From Acetobacter sp. CAG:977 (GTDB taxonomy: Bacteria > Pseudomonadota > Alphaproteobacteria > CAAGCB01 > CAG-977), in assembly GCA_000434295.1 (NCBI GenBank), contig HF994935.1, positions 335,680-394,725 of the forward strand: a DNA stretch of 59,046 bases, in the 5' to 3' direction. Position 1 is the first letter of the stretch. Every line of letters starts with the position of its first letter. Shown piece by piece: positions 43,065 through 51,692 of this stretch. The position numbers were made by a program, and so were the translations under genes. The notes beneath the pieces were generated by a model. The model worked only from the letters and a program-made list of their open reading frames with translations. It ran no database searches and was not told the origin of the DNA.

Positions 43065-44159
43065 ATGGCGGAAGACGAACAGGACGAAGCATCAAAAACC
43101 GAAGAAGCCTCGGAACGAAAGCTGGAACGTGCCCGCGAAGAAGGTAACGTTCCTTTATCGCAGGAAGTCAAAAGCTGGTTTATGCTTTTTGCGGCGCTGA
43201 TGATGTTGTGGGGATTGGCGCCGATGACGATGGAAAAGACGGCGGCGCTTTCCGTAAAATTTATCGAACGTCCGGCGGAATTGCCCGTGGATCCTTTGGG
43301 GTTGCGGGATTTAATGCTGGAGACGTGCTGGGAATTATTTAAAGCCCTGATGTTGCCGTTGGGATTGTTTTTGCTGTTGGGGGCGGCGTCCGCGCTGGTT
43401 CAGATCGGGTTTCTTTATACGCCGAAGCGTTTGGAATTAAAGTGGGACAGGCTGAATTTATTTACGAACCTGACGAATTTCATTACCAAAGCCAAGATTG
43501 TGGACATGCTCAAGGGCTTGGCGAAAATCACGGCGGTCGGCTGGGCGGGCATAGCGGTTGTCAAGCCGCATATTTTAGATGTTCTTCAGGCGTCTTCGTT
43601 TGACATGGCGTCCGTTTTGTCGTTGATGCACAAGCTGTTGCTGTTAATATTGTTCACGATGGTTTTGATTACGTTCGTGATTGCTTTTGCGGACTATTTT
43701 TATCAAAAGTTTTCGTATTTAAAACGCCAAAGGATGACGAAACAGGAAGTCAAAGACGAATACAAACAAACGGAAGGCGATCCGCAAATCAAGATGCGGT
43801 TAAGGGCGATCCGCATGGAACGTTTTCGCAAACGCATGATGGCGAATGTTCCCAAAGCGTCTGTTGTTGTAACGAACCCGACGCATTTTGCGGTGGCGCT
43901 TCAATATGATCCCGACACGATGGACGCGCCGAAAGTCGTTGCCAAGGGGCAGGATTTTATGGCATTGAAAATAAAAGAAATCGCAAAAGAGCATGATGTT
44001 CCGATAGTAGAAAATCCGCCTTTGGCGCGGGCGCTTTTTGCGACGGTTGAAGTTGATTCCCCCATACCGACGGAACATTATGCGGCGGTGGCGGAAGTAA
44101 TCAAGTATGTGTACCAGTTGCAGGGCAAGATGCTTCCTGCGGCGGAGGAAGAAGAATAA
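43065..44159 (+). CDS. flhB: Flagellar export switch protein FlhB
   Basis: The 364-residue protein controls the switch from rod/hook to filament substrates. It has a charged N-terminus (Glu/Asp/Lys-rich, KTEEASERKLERAREEG), four membrane segments across about residues 28-210, and a cytosolic domain. The self-cleaving NPTH is at residues 271-274. The C-terminal region (PIVENPPLARALFATVEVDSPI) is standard. The cckA gene follows with no gap. Confidence 0.96.
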   Translation: MAEDEQDEASKTEEASERKLERAREEGNVPLSQEVKSWFMLFAALMMLWGLAPMTMEKTAALSVKFIERPAELPVDPLGLRDLMLETCWELFKALMLPLGLFLLLGAASALVQIGFLYTPKRLELKWDRLNLFTNLTNFITKAKIVDMLKGLAKITAVGWAGIAVVKPHILDVLQASSFDMASVLSLMHKLLLLILFTMVLITFVIAFADYFYQKFSYLKRQRMTKQEVKDEYKQTEGDPQIKMRLRAIRMERFRKRMMANVPKASVVVTNPTHFAVALQYDPDTMDAPKVVAKGQDFMALKIKEIAKEHDVPIVENPPLARALFATVEVDSPIPTEHYAAVAEVIKYVYQLQGKMLPAAEEEE

Positions 44160-46592
44160 ATGTCGGGGACGTTTGGCAGAAAGATGGCGGCGCGTTTGGG
44201 GTTGGGGAGCCTTTTGCGCGATTTTGACACCGTATCGGCGCTGATGGAAAGCGAATCCGACGCGATGGCGCTGTCAAGCGAAGGCGCGATAATTTATATG
44301 AACCGTGCGGCAAAGGCTTTTTTCGGCAGCAAACCGCTGTATCAGGCGGTTTTAGACCGCACGACGGACGAAGAAAGCAACGTTTTGGCGTTGGCAAAGC
44401 TGGAAGCGGCGGTCAAGAACGGCGCCGACACTTCCGTCGAACTGGCGTTTCGGGCGTTAAGATCCGACATGACGGAATGGTATCGGGTTTCGGTGCGTCA
44501 AATCGGCGTCGGGACGTTATGGCGCGTTGCCGACATTACGGCTCAGCGGTCTTTGGATGCCGTAATTCGTCAGGAAATTCAAGAGCTGGGCGAATTTTTG
44601 GATATCCTTCCCATAGGACTTTACCAAATAGATTCCGGCGGCGTTCTTCATTTTGTGAACCGTCGTTTGTGCGAATGGCTGGGCTATGCGAATGCGCGCG
44701 AGCTGGAAGGCAAAAGGCTGTCGGATATTTTGGCGGGCGGAAAAGTCCCTGATTTGGACGGTCTGTGGCACGGGGAATTGACGTTCAGGACGCACGGCGG
44801 GGCTTTGTTTCCGGCGTTTGTCAGCCATGCGGTTTATGACGAAAACGGGGAAACGATGTTGCGCGCGGCGGTAATCAGAGACGTTGCGCTGCAACAGGAA
44901 CGCGACATTTCGGCAAAAGAAGCCGAATTAGGATTTTCTTGGCTGTTTGAGGAAGCGCCCGTCGGCATTGCTTTTGCGGATATGGAAAACGTCATTGTGG
45001 AAGCGAACGGCGCTTTGTTTCAAATGTTCGGGCGCACGCGCGAAGAAATGGTCGGCGGGCATTTGGACGAATACTTTATTGCCGAAGACTGGGCGGAACT
45101 TGAAAATAAAATCGCCAAAGTCAAAATGGGATTTATTTCGCGCGCGCAAAGCGAAGTCAAATTAAAGACGAAACAAGACAAAATCGCGGGAGTTTTCATT
45201 ACGCCGATGACGGCGGAAGGTGCGGACGGTCAACCTGATATTGCGGGGGTTGTCTTGCATTTTATCGACAACACGGAACGGCGCAGTTTGGAACGCCAAT
45301 TTTCGCAAGCGCAGAAAATGCAGGCGGTCGGTCAGCTGGCAGGCGGCATCGCGCACGATTTTAACAATCTTTTGACCGCGATTTTAGGATCGACGGATTT
45401 GTTGTTGCAAACGCATCCGCCGTCCAATCCGGATTTTGACGAACTGATGAACATTCACAACAGCGCGACGCGAGCCGCCCGCTTGGTGGGGCAGCTTTTG
45501 GCGTATTCGCGCAAACAGCCTTTGAAGCCTCAGTTTTTGGACGTTACGGATGTTTTTGCGGATTTAAAACATATGTTGCAACGTCTGTTGGGCTCAAAGA
45601 TATCGTTGCGTATCGAACACGGCAGAAATCTGGGATTTATCAGAGTTGACAGGATACAGTTTGATCAAGTTTTCGTGAATCTTGCGGTAAATGCGCACGA
45701 CGCCATGCCCGAAGGGGGATCGTTTTCGATAACGACTCATGTCGAAAAGGTATCTTCCGTCGCGCACGTCGGATCGGAGGACGTTATTCCCGGCGAATAT
45801 GTCGTGATCGACGTTTCGGATACGGGGACGGGGATTCCTTCGGATGTATTGCCCAGAATTTTTGAGCCGTTTTTTACGACGAAAAGCGGTACGACGACGT
45901 CGGGAACGGGTCTCGGGCTTGCGGTGGTGTACGGGAACATCCGCCAGACGGGGGGCTATATTCGTGTCAAAAGCAAAGTCGGGGAAGGAACGACGTTTTC
46001 GATTTATTTACCGCGCCACTCGCCTCAGGACGTCAGCCGCTTTGCGCAGGAATCCGAACAAGAACAGGGTGCTCTGCCGAAAAAAGAAGGAAACGACGCC
46101 CAATCCGTCAGCCGTTTCGTCCGCGTAAAGCCCAATGAACCCAAAGCGGGAGAACAGTTGTCGTTTTCGTTTGCGGAACACGCACCTTCGTTGCCGCCGC
46201 CGTTGCCGTTATCGGAAGATTTAAGCGGCAGCGGAACGGTTTTATTGGTTGAAGACGAAGACGGTGTCAGGGCGGTAACAAAGCGGGCTTTGAAATCAAA
46301 GGGCTATACGGTGATAGACTGTTCCTGTGCGGAAGAAGCGATTGAAAAGGTTGAAGAAGGCGTTACTTTTGATTTGCTGGTTACGGACATGATAATGCCC
46401 GGCATGGACGGGATAGCGTTGTCGAACGAAATGAAGAAGCGTTATCCGGATGTAAAGATTCTTTTGATGTCGGGTTTTTCGGAGGAAGCGGCGCGCGGCG
46501 AAATTACGGATATGCCGAATTTTTATTTTTTGGGCAAACCGTTCAGCCTTCGGGATTTGAGCGAAAAGGTAAAGCAGATATTGGGGCGTTGA
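44160..46592 (+). CDS. cckA: Hybrid histidine kinase CckA (cell-cycle phosphorelay)
   Basis: The 810-residue kinase has PAS-like regions at about residues 25-130, 140-255 and 260-375. The histidine box is GGIAHDFNNLLTAI with H399. A catalytic domain follows with the N box VNLAVNAHDAMPEGG, DVSDTGTGIP and GTGLGLAVVYGNIRQTGG. A C-terminal receiver domain has phosphorylatable D743 (LLVTDMIMPGMDG). The HDFNN histidine box and the receiver match CckA, which through ChpT controls CtrA and CpdR, and CtrA controls flagellar genes. No clear transmembrane segment is seen before the PAS regions, unlike Caulobacter CckA. It directly abuts flhB. Confidence 0.88.
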   Translation: MSGTFGRKMAARLGLGSLLRDFDTVSALMESESDAMALSSEGAIIYMNRAAKAFFGSKPLYQAVLDRTTDEESNVLALAKLEAAVKNGADTSVELAFRALRSDMTEWYRVSVRQIGVGTLWRVADITAQRSLDAVIRQEIQELGEFLDILPIGLYQIDSGGVLHFVNRRLCEWLGYANARELEGKRLSDILAGGKVPDLDGLWHGELTFRTHGGALFPAFVSHAVYDENGETMLRAAVIRDVALQQERDISAKEAELGFSWLFEEAPVGIAFADMENVIVEANGALFQMFGRTREEMVGGHLDEYFIAEDWAELENKIAKVKMGFISRAQSEVKLKTKQDKIAGVFITPMTAEGADGQPDIAGVVLHFIDNTERRSLERQFSQAQKMQAVGQLAGGIAHDFNNLLTAILGSTDLLLQTHPPSNPDFDELMNIHNSATRAARLVGQLLAYSRKQPLKPQFLDVTDVFADLKHMLQRLLGSKISLRIEHGRNLGFIRVDRIQFDQVFVNLAVNAHDAMPEGGSFSITTHVEKVSSVAHVGSEDVIPGEYVVIDVSDTGTGIPSDVLPRIFEPFFTTKSGTTTSGTGLGLAVVYGNIRQTGGYIRVKSKVGEGTTFSIYLPRHSPQDVSRFAQESEQEQGALPKKEGNDAQSVSRFVRVKPNEPKAGEQLSFSFAEHAPSLPPPLPLSEDLSGSGTVLLVEDEDGVRAVTKRALKSKGYTVIDCSCAEEAIEKVEEGVTFDLLVTDMIMPGMDGIALSNEMKKRYPDVKILLMSGFSEEAARGEITDMPNFYFLGKPFSLRDLSEKVKQILGR

Positions 46593-47381
46593 ATGGATAA
46601 ATATCCTTTTGTCGTGGACGAGATCGTGGCGCTGGCGAAGCTGGCGGGCGAAACGGTTATGAAAGTCTACGAAAGCAGTTTTGACGTTTATGAAAAAACG
46701 GATCATACGCCGGTAACGGAAGCGGACATTGCGGCGGAACGGGTTATTTTTACGGGGTTGAAAGCTTTGACGCCTCAGATACCCGCGGTCGGGGAAGAAC
46801 ACGCGGCGCAAGGGGACTTGCCCGATTTGGACGGACGCTTTTTTTGGTTGGTCGACCCTGTCGACGGGACGTCGGAGTTTGTCAAAAGGAACGGAGAATT
46901 TACCGTTAATATAGGCTTGATTGACGGAGAAGAAGCTGTTTTCGGCGTTGTGTACGCGCCGGCGGCGGGCGAGCTTTATTTTACGCAAAGTCCGTCTCAG
47001 GCATTCGGAGTTTGCAACGGCAAAACGGAATTATTAAAAACGCGCGCCGTTCCGTCGGAAGGCTATACGGTGTATAACAGCCGTTCGCATTACAGGGCGT
47101 CTGAGGCCGCCCGCCTGTTGCAAGGGCGACCCGTGGCGAAAACGGTTGTTCGCGGCAGTTCTTTAAAATTTTGCGACATTGCGGCGGGCAGGGGAGACGC
47201 CTATCCCTGCACGCATGAAACGCACGAATGGGATACGGCGGCGGCGCACGCCGTATTAAAGGCCGCGGGCGGTACGGTTTTGGATGATCGGGGGATTGCG
47301 CTTTCGTATCGCAAGGCTGAATTCAAAAACCCGCGTTTGCTGGCATTGGGGAAGACGCCGCGTCGCGGCAAGTGTTTTTGA
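46593..47381 (+). CDS. cysQ: 3'(2'),5'-bisphosphate nucleotidase CysQ
   Basis: The 262-residue inositol-monophosphatase-fold enzyme dephosphorylates PAP from sulfate assimilation and acyl-carrier-protein activation. Metal-site motifs are GEEHA near residue 68 and LVDPVDGTSEFVKRNGEFTVN near 86-106, where the EFVKRNGEFTVN run is the CysQ signature that separates it from SuhB. HEWDTAAAHAVLKAAGG is near 210. It starts directly after cckA with no gap, so it is probably co-transcribed; a functional link to cckA is not implied. Confidence 0.93.
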   Translation: MDKYPFVVDEIVALAKLAGETVMKVYESSFDVYEKTDHTPVTEADIAAERVIFTGLKALTPQIPAVGEEHAAQGDLPDLDGRFFWLVDPVDGTSEFVKRNGEFTVNIGLIDGEEAVFGVVYAPAAGELYFTQSPSQAFGVCNGKTELLKTRAVPSEGYTVYNSRSHYRASEAARLLQGRPVAKTVVRGSSLKFCDIAAGRGDAYPCTHETHEWDTAAAHAVLKAAGGTVLDDRGIALSYRKAEFKNPRLLALGKTPRRGKCF

Positions 47382-47462
47382 CAAAAATATTGACAAAAAA
47401 ACGCCAAAGAGGCACCATAAAATCATATTCCGCGTCCCCAATGAACGAAAGGAACAAAGCCT

Positions 47463-48422
47463 ATGGCGGAAAATCAAACGAAAACGTATGCGGATCGGGC
47501 TCCCGAAATACCGTTTAAACTGAAATCATTTTCCAAAGAGGGCGAAAAACGTTTTGCGCATCTGATCAATACGGTTGCGGATTATTCGGAAACGGGGAAA
47601 AGCGTGTTGGAAACGGCGGCGAACGAAGGCTATCAGCTTCAAATGATGCTGATGGGGGGCAATTACGGCTTTGTTTGCCCCGAAACAAAGACGATATACT
47701 TGAATTCCGCGGCAAGCGACGGACATTTAATAGAAACGCTGGTTCACGAATGTCGTCACATCCAACAACACAAAAACGGAATACCGTCAGAGCACGGCGA
47801 ATTTGTTTTGCGCGATGCCGTAAAGCTCAGCCGTGCCAAAGAAGCCGATGCCGAAACGATGGGGGCGTCGGCGGCGTATGAGATTATGATAAACGGCGGC
47901 GGTCGGGAAGTATGGGACGCTTTAACGGAAAAGGCGCCGAAGATTACGGAAGGTATGTTAAACGCGGCGGAACGCGAAGGGGCGCCGTTAAATCATAAAA
48001 TGATGCAGGCGGCCTTTGACGGGTGGTATCAGAACCGCGAAATTATGCAGATTTACGAAGATTCGTATTTGGTTACCCAATGTTTGGGCGGTTCGTGCGA
48101 TTCGCGCAATAATCCGAGAGACTATTTCAAACGGGAAATGTCGTCAAAAGAAATGGTTTCGGCATTTTGTCTGGATGCTTCCGGGAAATGCTATCAGTCG
48201 GGGCGTTTAAACGTTCTTGACGAACCCGAACGCCTTCAGGTTCAGCAAAAGGTTTTGGATATGGCGGAACGCGTGAACGGGAACCGTCGTCAAAGTGGAT
48301 TGAATGCGGACGTTTCTTATCACTCTCTTTATGCGTGGGGCACGGCGCCGAAGAACGGCGGAAAAGGTGCCGATAAAGCCGTTTTAACTGCGGCGGCAAA
48401 ACTTAAAGGGTCTTCGCGATAA
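47463..48422 (+). CDS. Putative zinc metallopeptidase (HExxH type, DUF6782-like)
   Basis: The 319-residue protein has no signal peptide. Its key feature is LVHECRHIQQHKNG with H95-E96-C97-R98-H99, an HExxH zincin motif. A possible third ligand or helper is in the following EADAETMGASAAYE helix (about residues 124-138). A surrounding domain includes GFVCPETKTIYLN, a beta hairpin that would precede the active-site helix. The rest (140-319) is unrecognised, with a Cys pair at CLGGSC near 203. I recall similar proteins as DUF6782 putative metallopeptidases in alphaproteobacterial genomes. Substrate is unknown. TTGACA occurs twice just upstream without a fitting -10. Confidence 0.6.
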   Translation: MAENQTKTYADRAPEIPFKLKSFSKEGEKRFAHLINTVADYSETGKSVLETAANEGYQLQMMLMGGNYGFVCPETKTIYLNSAASDGHLIETLVHECRHIQQHKNGIPSEHGEFVLRDAVKLSRAKEADAETMGASAAYEIMINGGGREVWDALTEKAPKITEGMLNAAEREGAPLNHKMMQAAFDGWYQNREIMQIYEDSYLVTQCLGGSCDSRNNPRDYFKREMSSKEMVSAFCLDASGKCYQSGRLNVLDEPERLQVQQKVLDMAERVNGNRRQSGLNADVSYHSLYAWGTAPKNGGKGADKAVLTAAAKLKGSSR

Positions 48423-48435
48423 GATTTTGTTTTTG

Positions 48436-48480
48436 TTTTGTTCTTTTTATCTTGAAAATATAGAACAAAAGAGGTACATT
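48436..48480 (+). promoter_or_regulatory. recA promoter with candidate LexA-type operator
   Basis: TTGAAA (48453-48458), a 16-base spacer and TACATT (48475-48480). Across the spacer and -10 lies GAAC-N7-GTAC (48463-48477), one base off the alphaproteobacterial LexA direct repeat GAAC-N7-GAAC (GTTC-N7-GTTC on the other strand). TTTTGTTCT (48436-48444) and AGAACAAAA (48462-48470) form an inverted repeat. Confidence 0.55.
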
Positions 48481-48528
48481 TTCCGATGTTGCCCCCAAAT
48501 CGTTTTTGTGGGATAAGAGAGGTCGGAG

Positions 48529-49608
48529 ATGGATCAAACCGTTTTGCATTTAGTGGATAAGGATACGATGGATAAAGAAAAAGCATTAAGCGCCGCATTA
48601 AGCCAGATAGAACGCGCCTTTGGCAAAGGGTCGATTATGCGGTTGGGACAACGTGAAAACGCGGTTGAAATTCCGGCGATATCGACGGGGTCGTTGGGGT
48701 TGGACATAGCGTTGGGGATCGGCGGATTGCCGCGCGGCAGAATTGTGGAGGTCTACGGTCCCGAAAGCTCGGGTAAGACGACGTTGGCGCAACATGTCGT
48801 TGCTCAGGCTCAAAAGGCGGGCGGCAAATGTGCGTATATCGACGCGGAACATGCTCTTGATCCGGGGTATGCGGCAAAGCTCGGCGTTAACTTGGACGAT
48901 TTACTGATTGCCCAGCCCGACACGGGGGAACAGGCTCTTGAAATTGCGGACACTCTGGTTCGTTCGGGGGCGATTGACGTTTTGGTGGTCGATTCCGTTG
49001 CGGCGTTGGTGCCCAAAGCCGAGTTGGAAGGCGAAATGGGCGATTCTCACGTCGGGTTGCAGGCCAGACTGATGAGCCAGGCATTGCGCAAACTGACGGC
49101 ATCCGTTGCGCGTTCAAACACGCTGATTATTTTTATCAACCAACTTCGTATGAAGATCGGCGTTATGTTCGGCAACCCCGAAACGACGACGGGCGGTAAT
49201 GCGTTAAAGTTTTATGCTTCGGTGCGCATAGAAATCCGCCGCGGGGCTCAAATCAAGGACAAAGACGAAACCATCGGGAACAACACGACGGTTAAAATCG
49301 TAAAGAACAAGGTTGCTCCTCCGTTCAAGACGGTTGAGTTTGACATTATTTACGGCGAAGGGATTTCCAAGACGGGCGAATTGATAGATTTGGGCGTCAA
49401 GGCGGGCTTGGTCGAAAAATCAGGTGCTTGGTTCTCTTATAAGGGACAGCGTTTGGGACAGGGACGTGAGAATGCCAAACAATATTTGAAAGAAAATCCT
49501 CAAATAGCTGACGAAATCGAAAAACAGATTCGTTCCAATGCTGGCTTATTGTCGCACCAGATGATTTTGGGCGAGGAAGAAGCCGCCGCAGCGGAGAAAG
49601 AAGCATAA
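48529..49608 (+). CDS. recA: Recombinase RecA
   Basis: The 359-residue RecA has Walker A GPESSGKTT near residue 77, Walker B LLVVDSVAALVP-type sequence near 150, loop L1 (GEMGDSHVGLQARLMSQALRKLT), loop L2 (GVMFGNPETTTGGNALKFYASVRI), and an acidic C-terminus. It drives homologous recombination and SOS induction. The N-terminus has an extra dozen residues before DKEKALSAALSQIERAFGKGSIM; the internal ATG at 48568 is a possible alternative start. The chosen start follows GAGGTCGGAG. Confidence 0.97.
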   Translation: MDQTVLHLVDKDTMDKEKALSAALSQIERAFGKGSIMRLGQRENAVEIPAISTGSLGLDIALGIGGLPRGRIVEVYGPESSGKTTLAQHVVAQAQKAGGKCAYIDAEHALDPGYAAKLGVNLDDLLIAQPDTGEQALEIADTLVRSGAIDVLVVDSVAALVPKAELEGEMGDSHVGLQARLMSQALRKLTASVARSNTLIIFINQLRMKIGVMFGNPETTTGGNALKFYASVRIEIRRGAQIKDKDETIGNNTTVKIVKNKVAPPFKTVEFDIIYGEGISKTGELIDLGVKAGLVEKSGAWFSYKGQRLGQGRENAKQYLKENPQIADEIEKQIRSNAGLLSHQMILGEEEAAAAEKEA

Positions 49609-49630
49609 TCGAAACAAGCTTTAAAACATG

Positions 49631-49660
49631 AAAGCGACCTTTGGCGACAAAGGCCGCTTT
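49631..49660 (+). terminator. Terminator after recA
   Basis: AAAGCGACCTTTG (49631-49643) pairs with CAAAGGCCGCTTT (49648-49660) with one A-C mismatch and a GCGA tetraloop. The T tract is weak. Confidence 0.75.
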
Positions 49661-49674
49661 ATTTATCCATTTTA

Positions 49675-49709
49675 AACAGAAAATGAGGAGGGGTATCTCA
49701 TTTTCTGTT
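49675..49709. repeat. 13-base perfect inverted repeat at the edge of the AT-rich island
   Basis: AACAGAAAATGAG (49675-49687) and CTCATTTTCTGTT (49697-49709) flank a 9-base G-rich loop. There is no T tract. It marks the change from native to AT-rich composition. Confidence 0.8.
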
Positions 49710-49772
49710 ATCCAATCTTTAAGATATTTTCGTTAATAATAACAAAATAGCTAGAAGTTTAAGGATAATGAT

Positions 49773-51692
49773 ATGGCAAAAAAAGAAGCAAAAACAGATT
49801 TATGGGTCTATGATTTATTAAATGAAGCAGATATAAATTTAGACCCGCAAGGTTGTTCAATCAAAGAAATAAATGAAGCATTGAAAACAGCCTCAAAAAG
49901 AGGAACGGGAAAAACAGGATTTCCTGAATATGTTGGTGTTGTAAAAGATTTTTTGCTTGTAATTGAAGATAAAGCTGATTTAAGCAAACATATTAAAAAA
50001 GATGGAGATGTTATTTGTCAGGATGTGTCATCTATCACGGATTATGCTGTAAATGGAGCTTTATTTTATGCTAAACATCTTGCTAAAAATACCACTTATA
50101 AAAAAATTATTGCGTTTGGCGTATCCGGAGATAAAAAACGCCATAAAATAAGTCCTGTTTTTGTTGATAATACCGAATATTATAGAGAACTTCCCGATGT
50201 TGAATCTTTTATTAGTTTTAGTGAAAATAACATCAATAGTTATTATACTCATGAAATATTAAAAGAAGAAACAAATGTTGAAAAAGAAACGGCGGAAATA
50301 CTAAAAGATGCTGCAAAACTTCATGAAGATTTAAGAAATTATGGAAATTTAAAAGATACTGATAAACCTCTTGTCGTATCAGGAATATTATTGGCATTAG
50401 ATGAAGCTGAACAAGGAAATTTCTCAATCAATAGTTTAAAAGGTGATACTGTAAAGACCGATGGACAGAAGATATATGATGCAATACAAGATAATTTAAA
50501 ACGTGTTAGAGTGTCACCAGATGTTAAACGAGATAAGATTTTATCTCAATTTTCTATAATTAAAGATTCACCAAAATTAAATGAGGTAAATAAAACATTA
50601 GGAAAAACGCCACTTAAATATTATTCAGAATTTTTATATGAAAAAATCTATAAATGTATAAAACGTATTCAATCTCCGGAAGATTATTTGGGGCGTTTTT
50701 ATGGAGAATTTATGAGCTATAGTGGCGGAGATGGACAAAGTTTAGGTATTATTTTAACGCCAAAGCATATTACAGAATTATTTTGTGATTTATTAGATAT
50801 TCAAGCAGATGATTATATTTTAGACCCATGTTGCGGAACAGCAGGATTTTTAATAGCTGCAATGCATCATATGTTTATGAAAGCAAAAAATAATCAAGCG
50901 TTAATTGAACATATTAGACAGGAACAATTACATGGCTTTGAATTGCAATCATATATGTTTGCTATTGCTACAACAAATATGATTTTAAGAGGGGATGGAA
51001 AGAGTAATTTAATCAATGATGACTTTTTAGACCAAGACCCCAAAAAATTGCAATTAAAGCAATGTAATATTGGTATGATGAATCCACCATATAGTCAAGG
51101 TTCAAAGAAAAATCCATCATTATATGAAATATCATTTGTTGAGCATTTATTGGACTCATTAATTAAAGGTGGTAAGTGTGCGGTAATTGTTCCTCAATCA
51201 TCAATGACAGGTAAGACAAAAGAAGAACAAGAAATTAAAGTCAATATATTAAAGCATCATACATTAGAAGGTGTTATTACGCTAAATAAAGATACATTTT
51301 ATGGTGTAGGAACTATGCCTTGTATAGCGATTTTTACAGCACATATTCCACATAAGAAAGACCATATTTGTAAATTTATAAATTTTGAAAATGATGGATA
51401 TAAAGTCGCTCCTCATATTGGATTATTAGAAACAGAATCTGCAAAAGATAAAAAACAACATTTATTAGATGTCTGGTTTGATAGAATAGAAGCTGATACT
51501 AAATTTTGTGTTAAAACAACAGTAGAAAATACAGATGAATGGTTACACAGCTTTTATTATTTTAATGATGAAATTCCAAGTGATACAGATTTTGATAAAA
51601 CAATAGGGGACTATTTGTCATTTGAATTTTCAATGATAATGCAAGGACGCCAATATCTATTTGAGGAAAATAATGATGAATTTAACAGATAG
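49773..51692 (+). CDS. Fused restriction endonuclease-adenine methyltransferase subunit (BcgI A-like, Type IIB)
   Basis: The 639-residue protein joins an N-terminal nuclease domain to an HsdM-type methyltransferase. The nuclease reads PE (residues 51-52), then 12 residues, then EDK (65-67), a PD-(D/E)xK site like that of BcgI. An HsdM-like helical domain (about 200-300) and the methyltransferase follow, with motif I DPCCGTAGF and motif IV NPPY (N6-adenine type). BcgI A is nearly the same length (637) and also works with a separate specificity chain. The gene overlaps the S gene, with no hsdR nearby and none needed. It would cut on both sides of a bipartite site; the site itself cannot be predicted. 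Confidence 0.85.
   Translation: MAKKEAKTDLWVYDLLNEADINLDPQGCSIKEINEALKTASKRGTGKTGFPEYVGVVKDFLLVIEDKADLSKHIKKDGDVICQDVSSITDYAVNGALFYAKHLAKNTTYKKIIAFGVSGDKKRHKISPVFVDNTEYYRELPDVESFISFSENNINSYYTHEILKEETNVEKETAEILKDAAKLHEDLRNYGNLKDTDKPLVVSGILLALDEAEQGNFSINSLKGDTVKTDGQKIYDAIQDNLKRVRVSPDVKRDKILSQFSIIKDSPKLNEVNKTLGKTPLKYYSEFLYEKIYKCIKRIQSPEDYLGRFYGEFMSYSGGDGQSLGIILTPKHITELFCDLLDIQADDYILDPCCGTAGFLIAAMHHMFMKAKNNQALIEHIRQEQLHGFELQSYMFAIATTNMILRGDGKSNLINDDFLDQDPKKLQLKQCNIGMMNPPYSQGSKKNPSLYEISFVEHLLDSLIKGGKCAVIVPQSSMTGKTKEEQEIKVNILKHHTLEGVITLNKDTFYGVGTMPCIAIFTAHIPHKKDHICKFINFENDGYKVAPHIGLLETESAKDKKQHLLDVWFDRIEADTKFCVKTTVENTDEWLHSFYYFNDEIPSDTDFDKTIGDYLSFEFSMIMQGRQYLFEENNDEFNR

Noticed and set aside
47378..47395. 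Two TTGACA boxes as promoter of the metallopeptidase-like gene
   Set aside because: No reasonable -10 element lies 15-19 bases downstream of either box.
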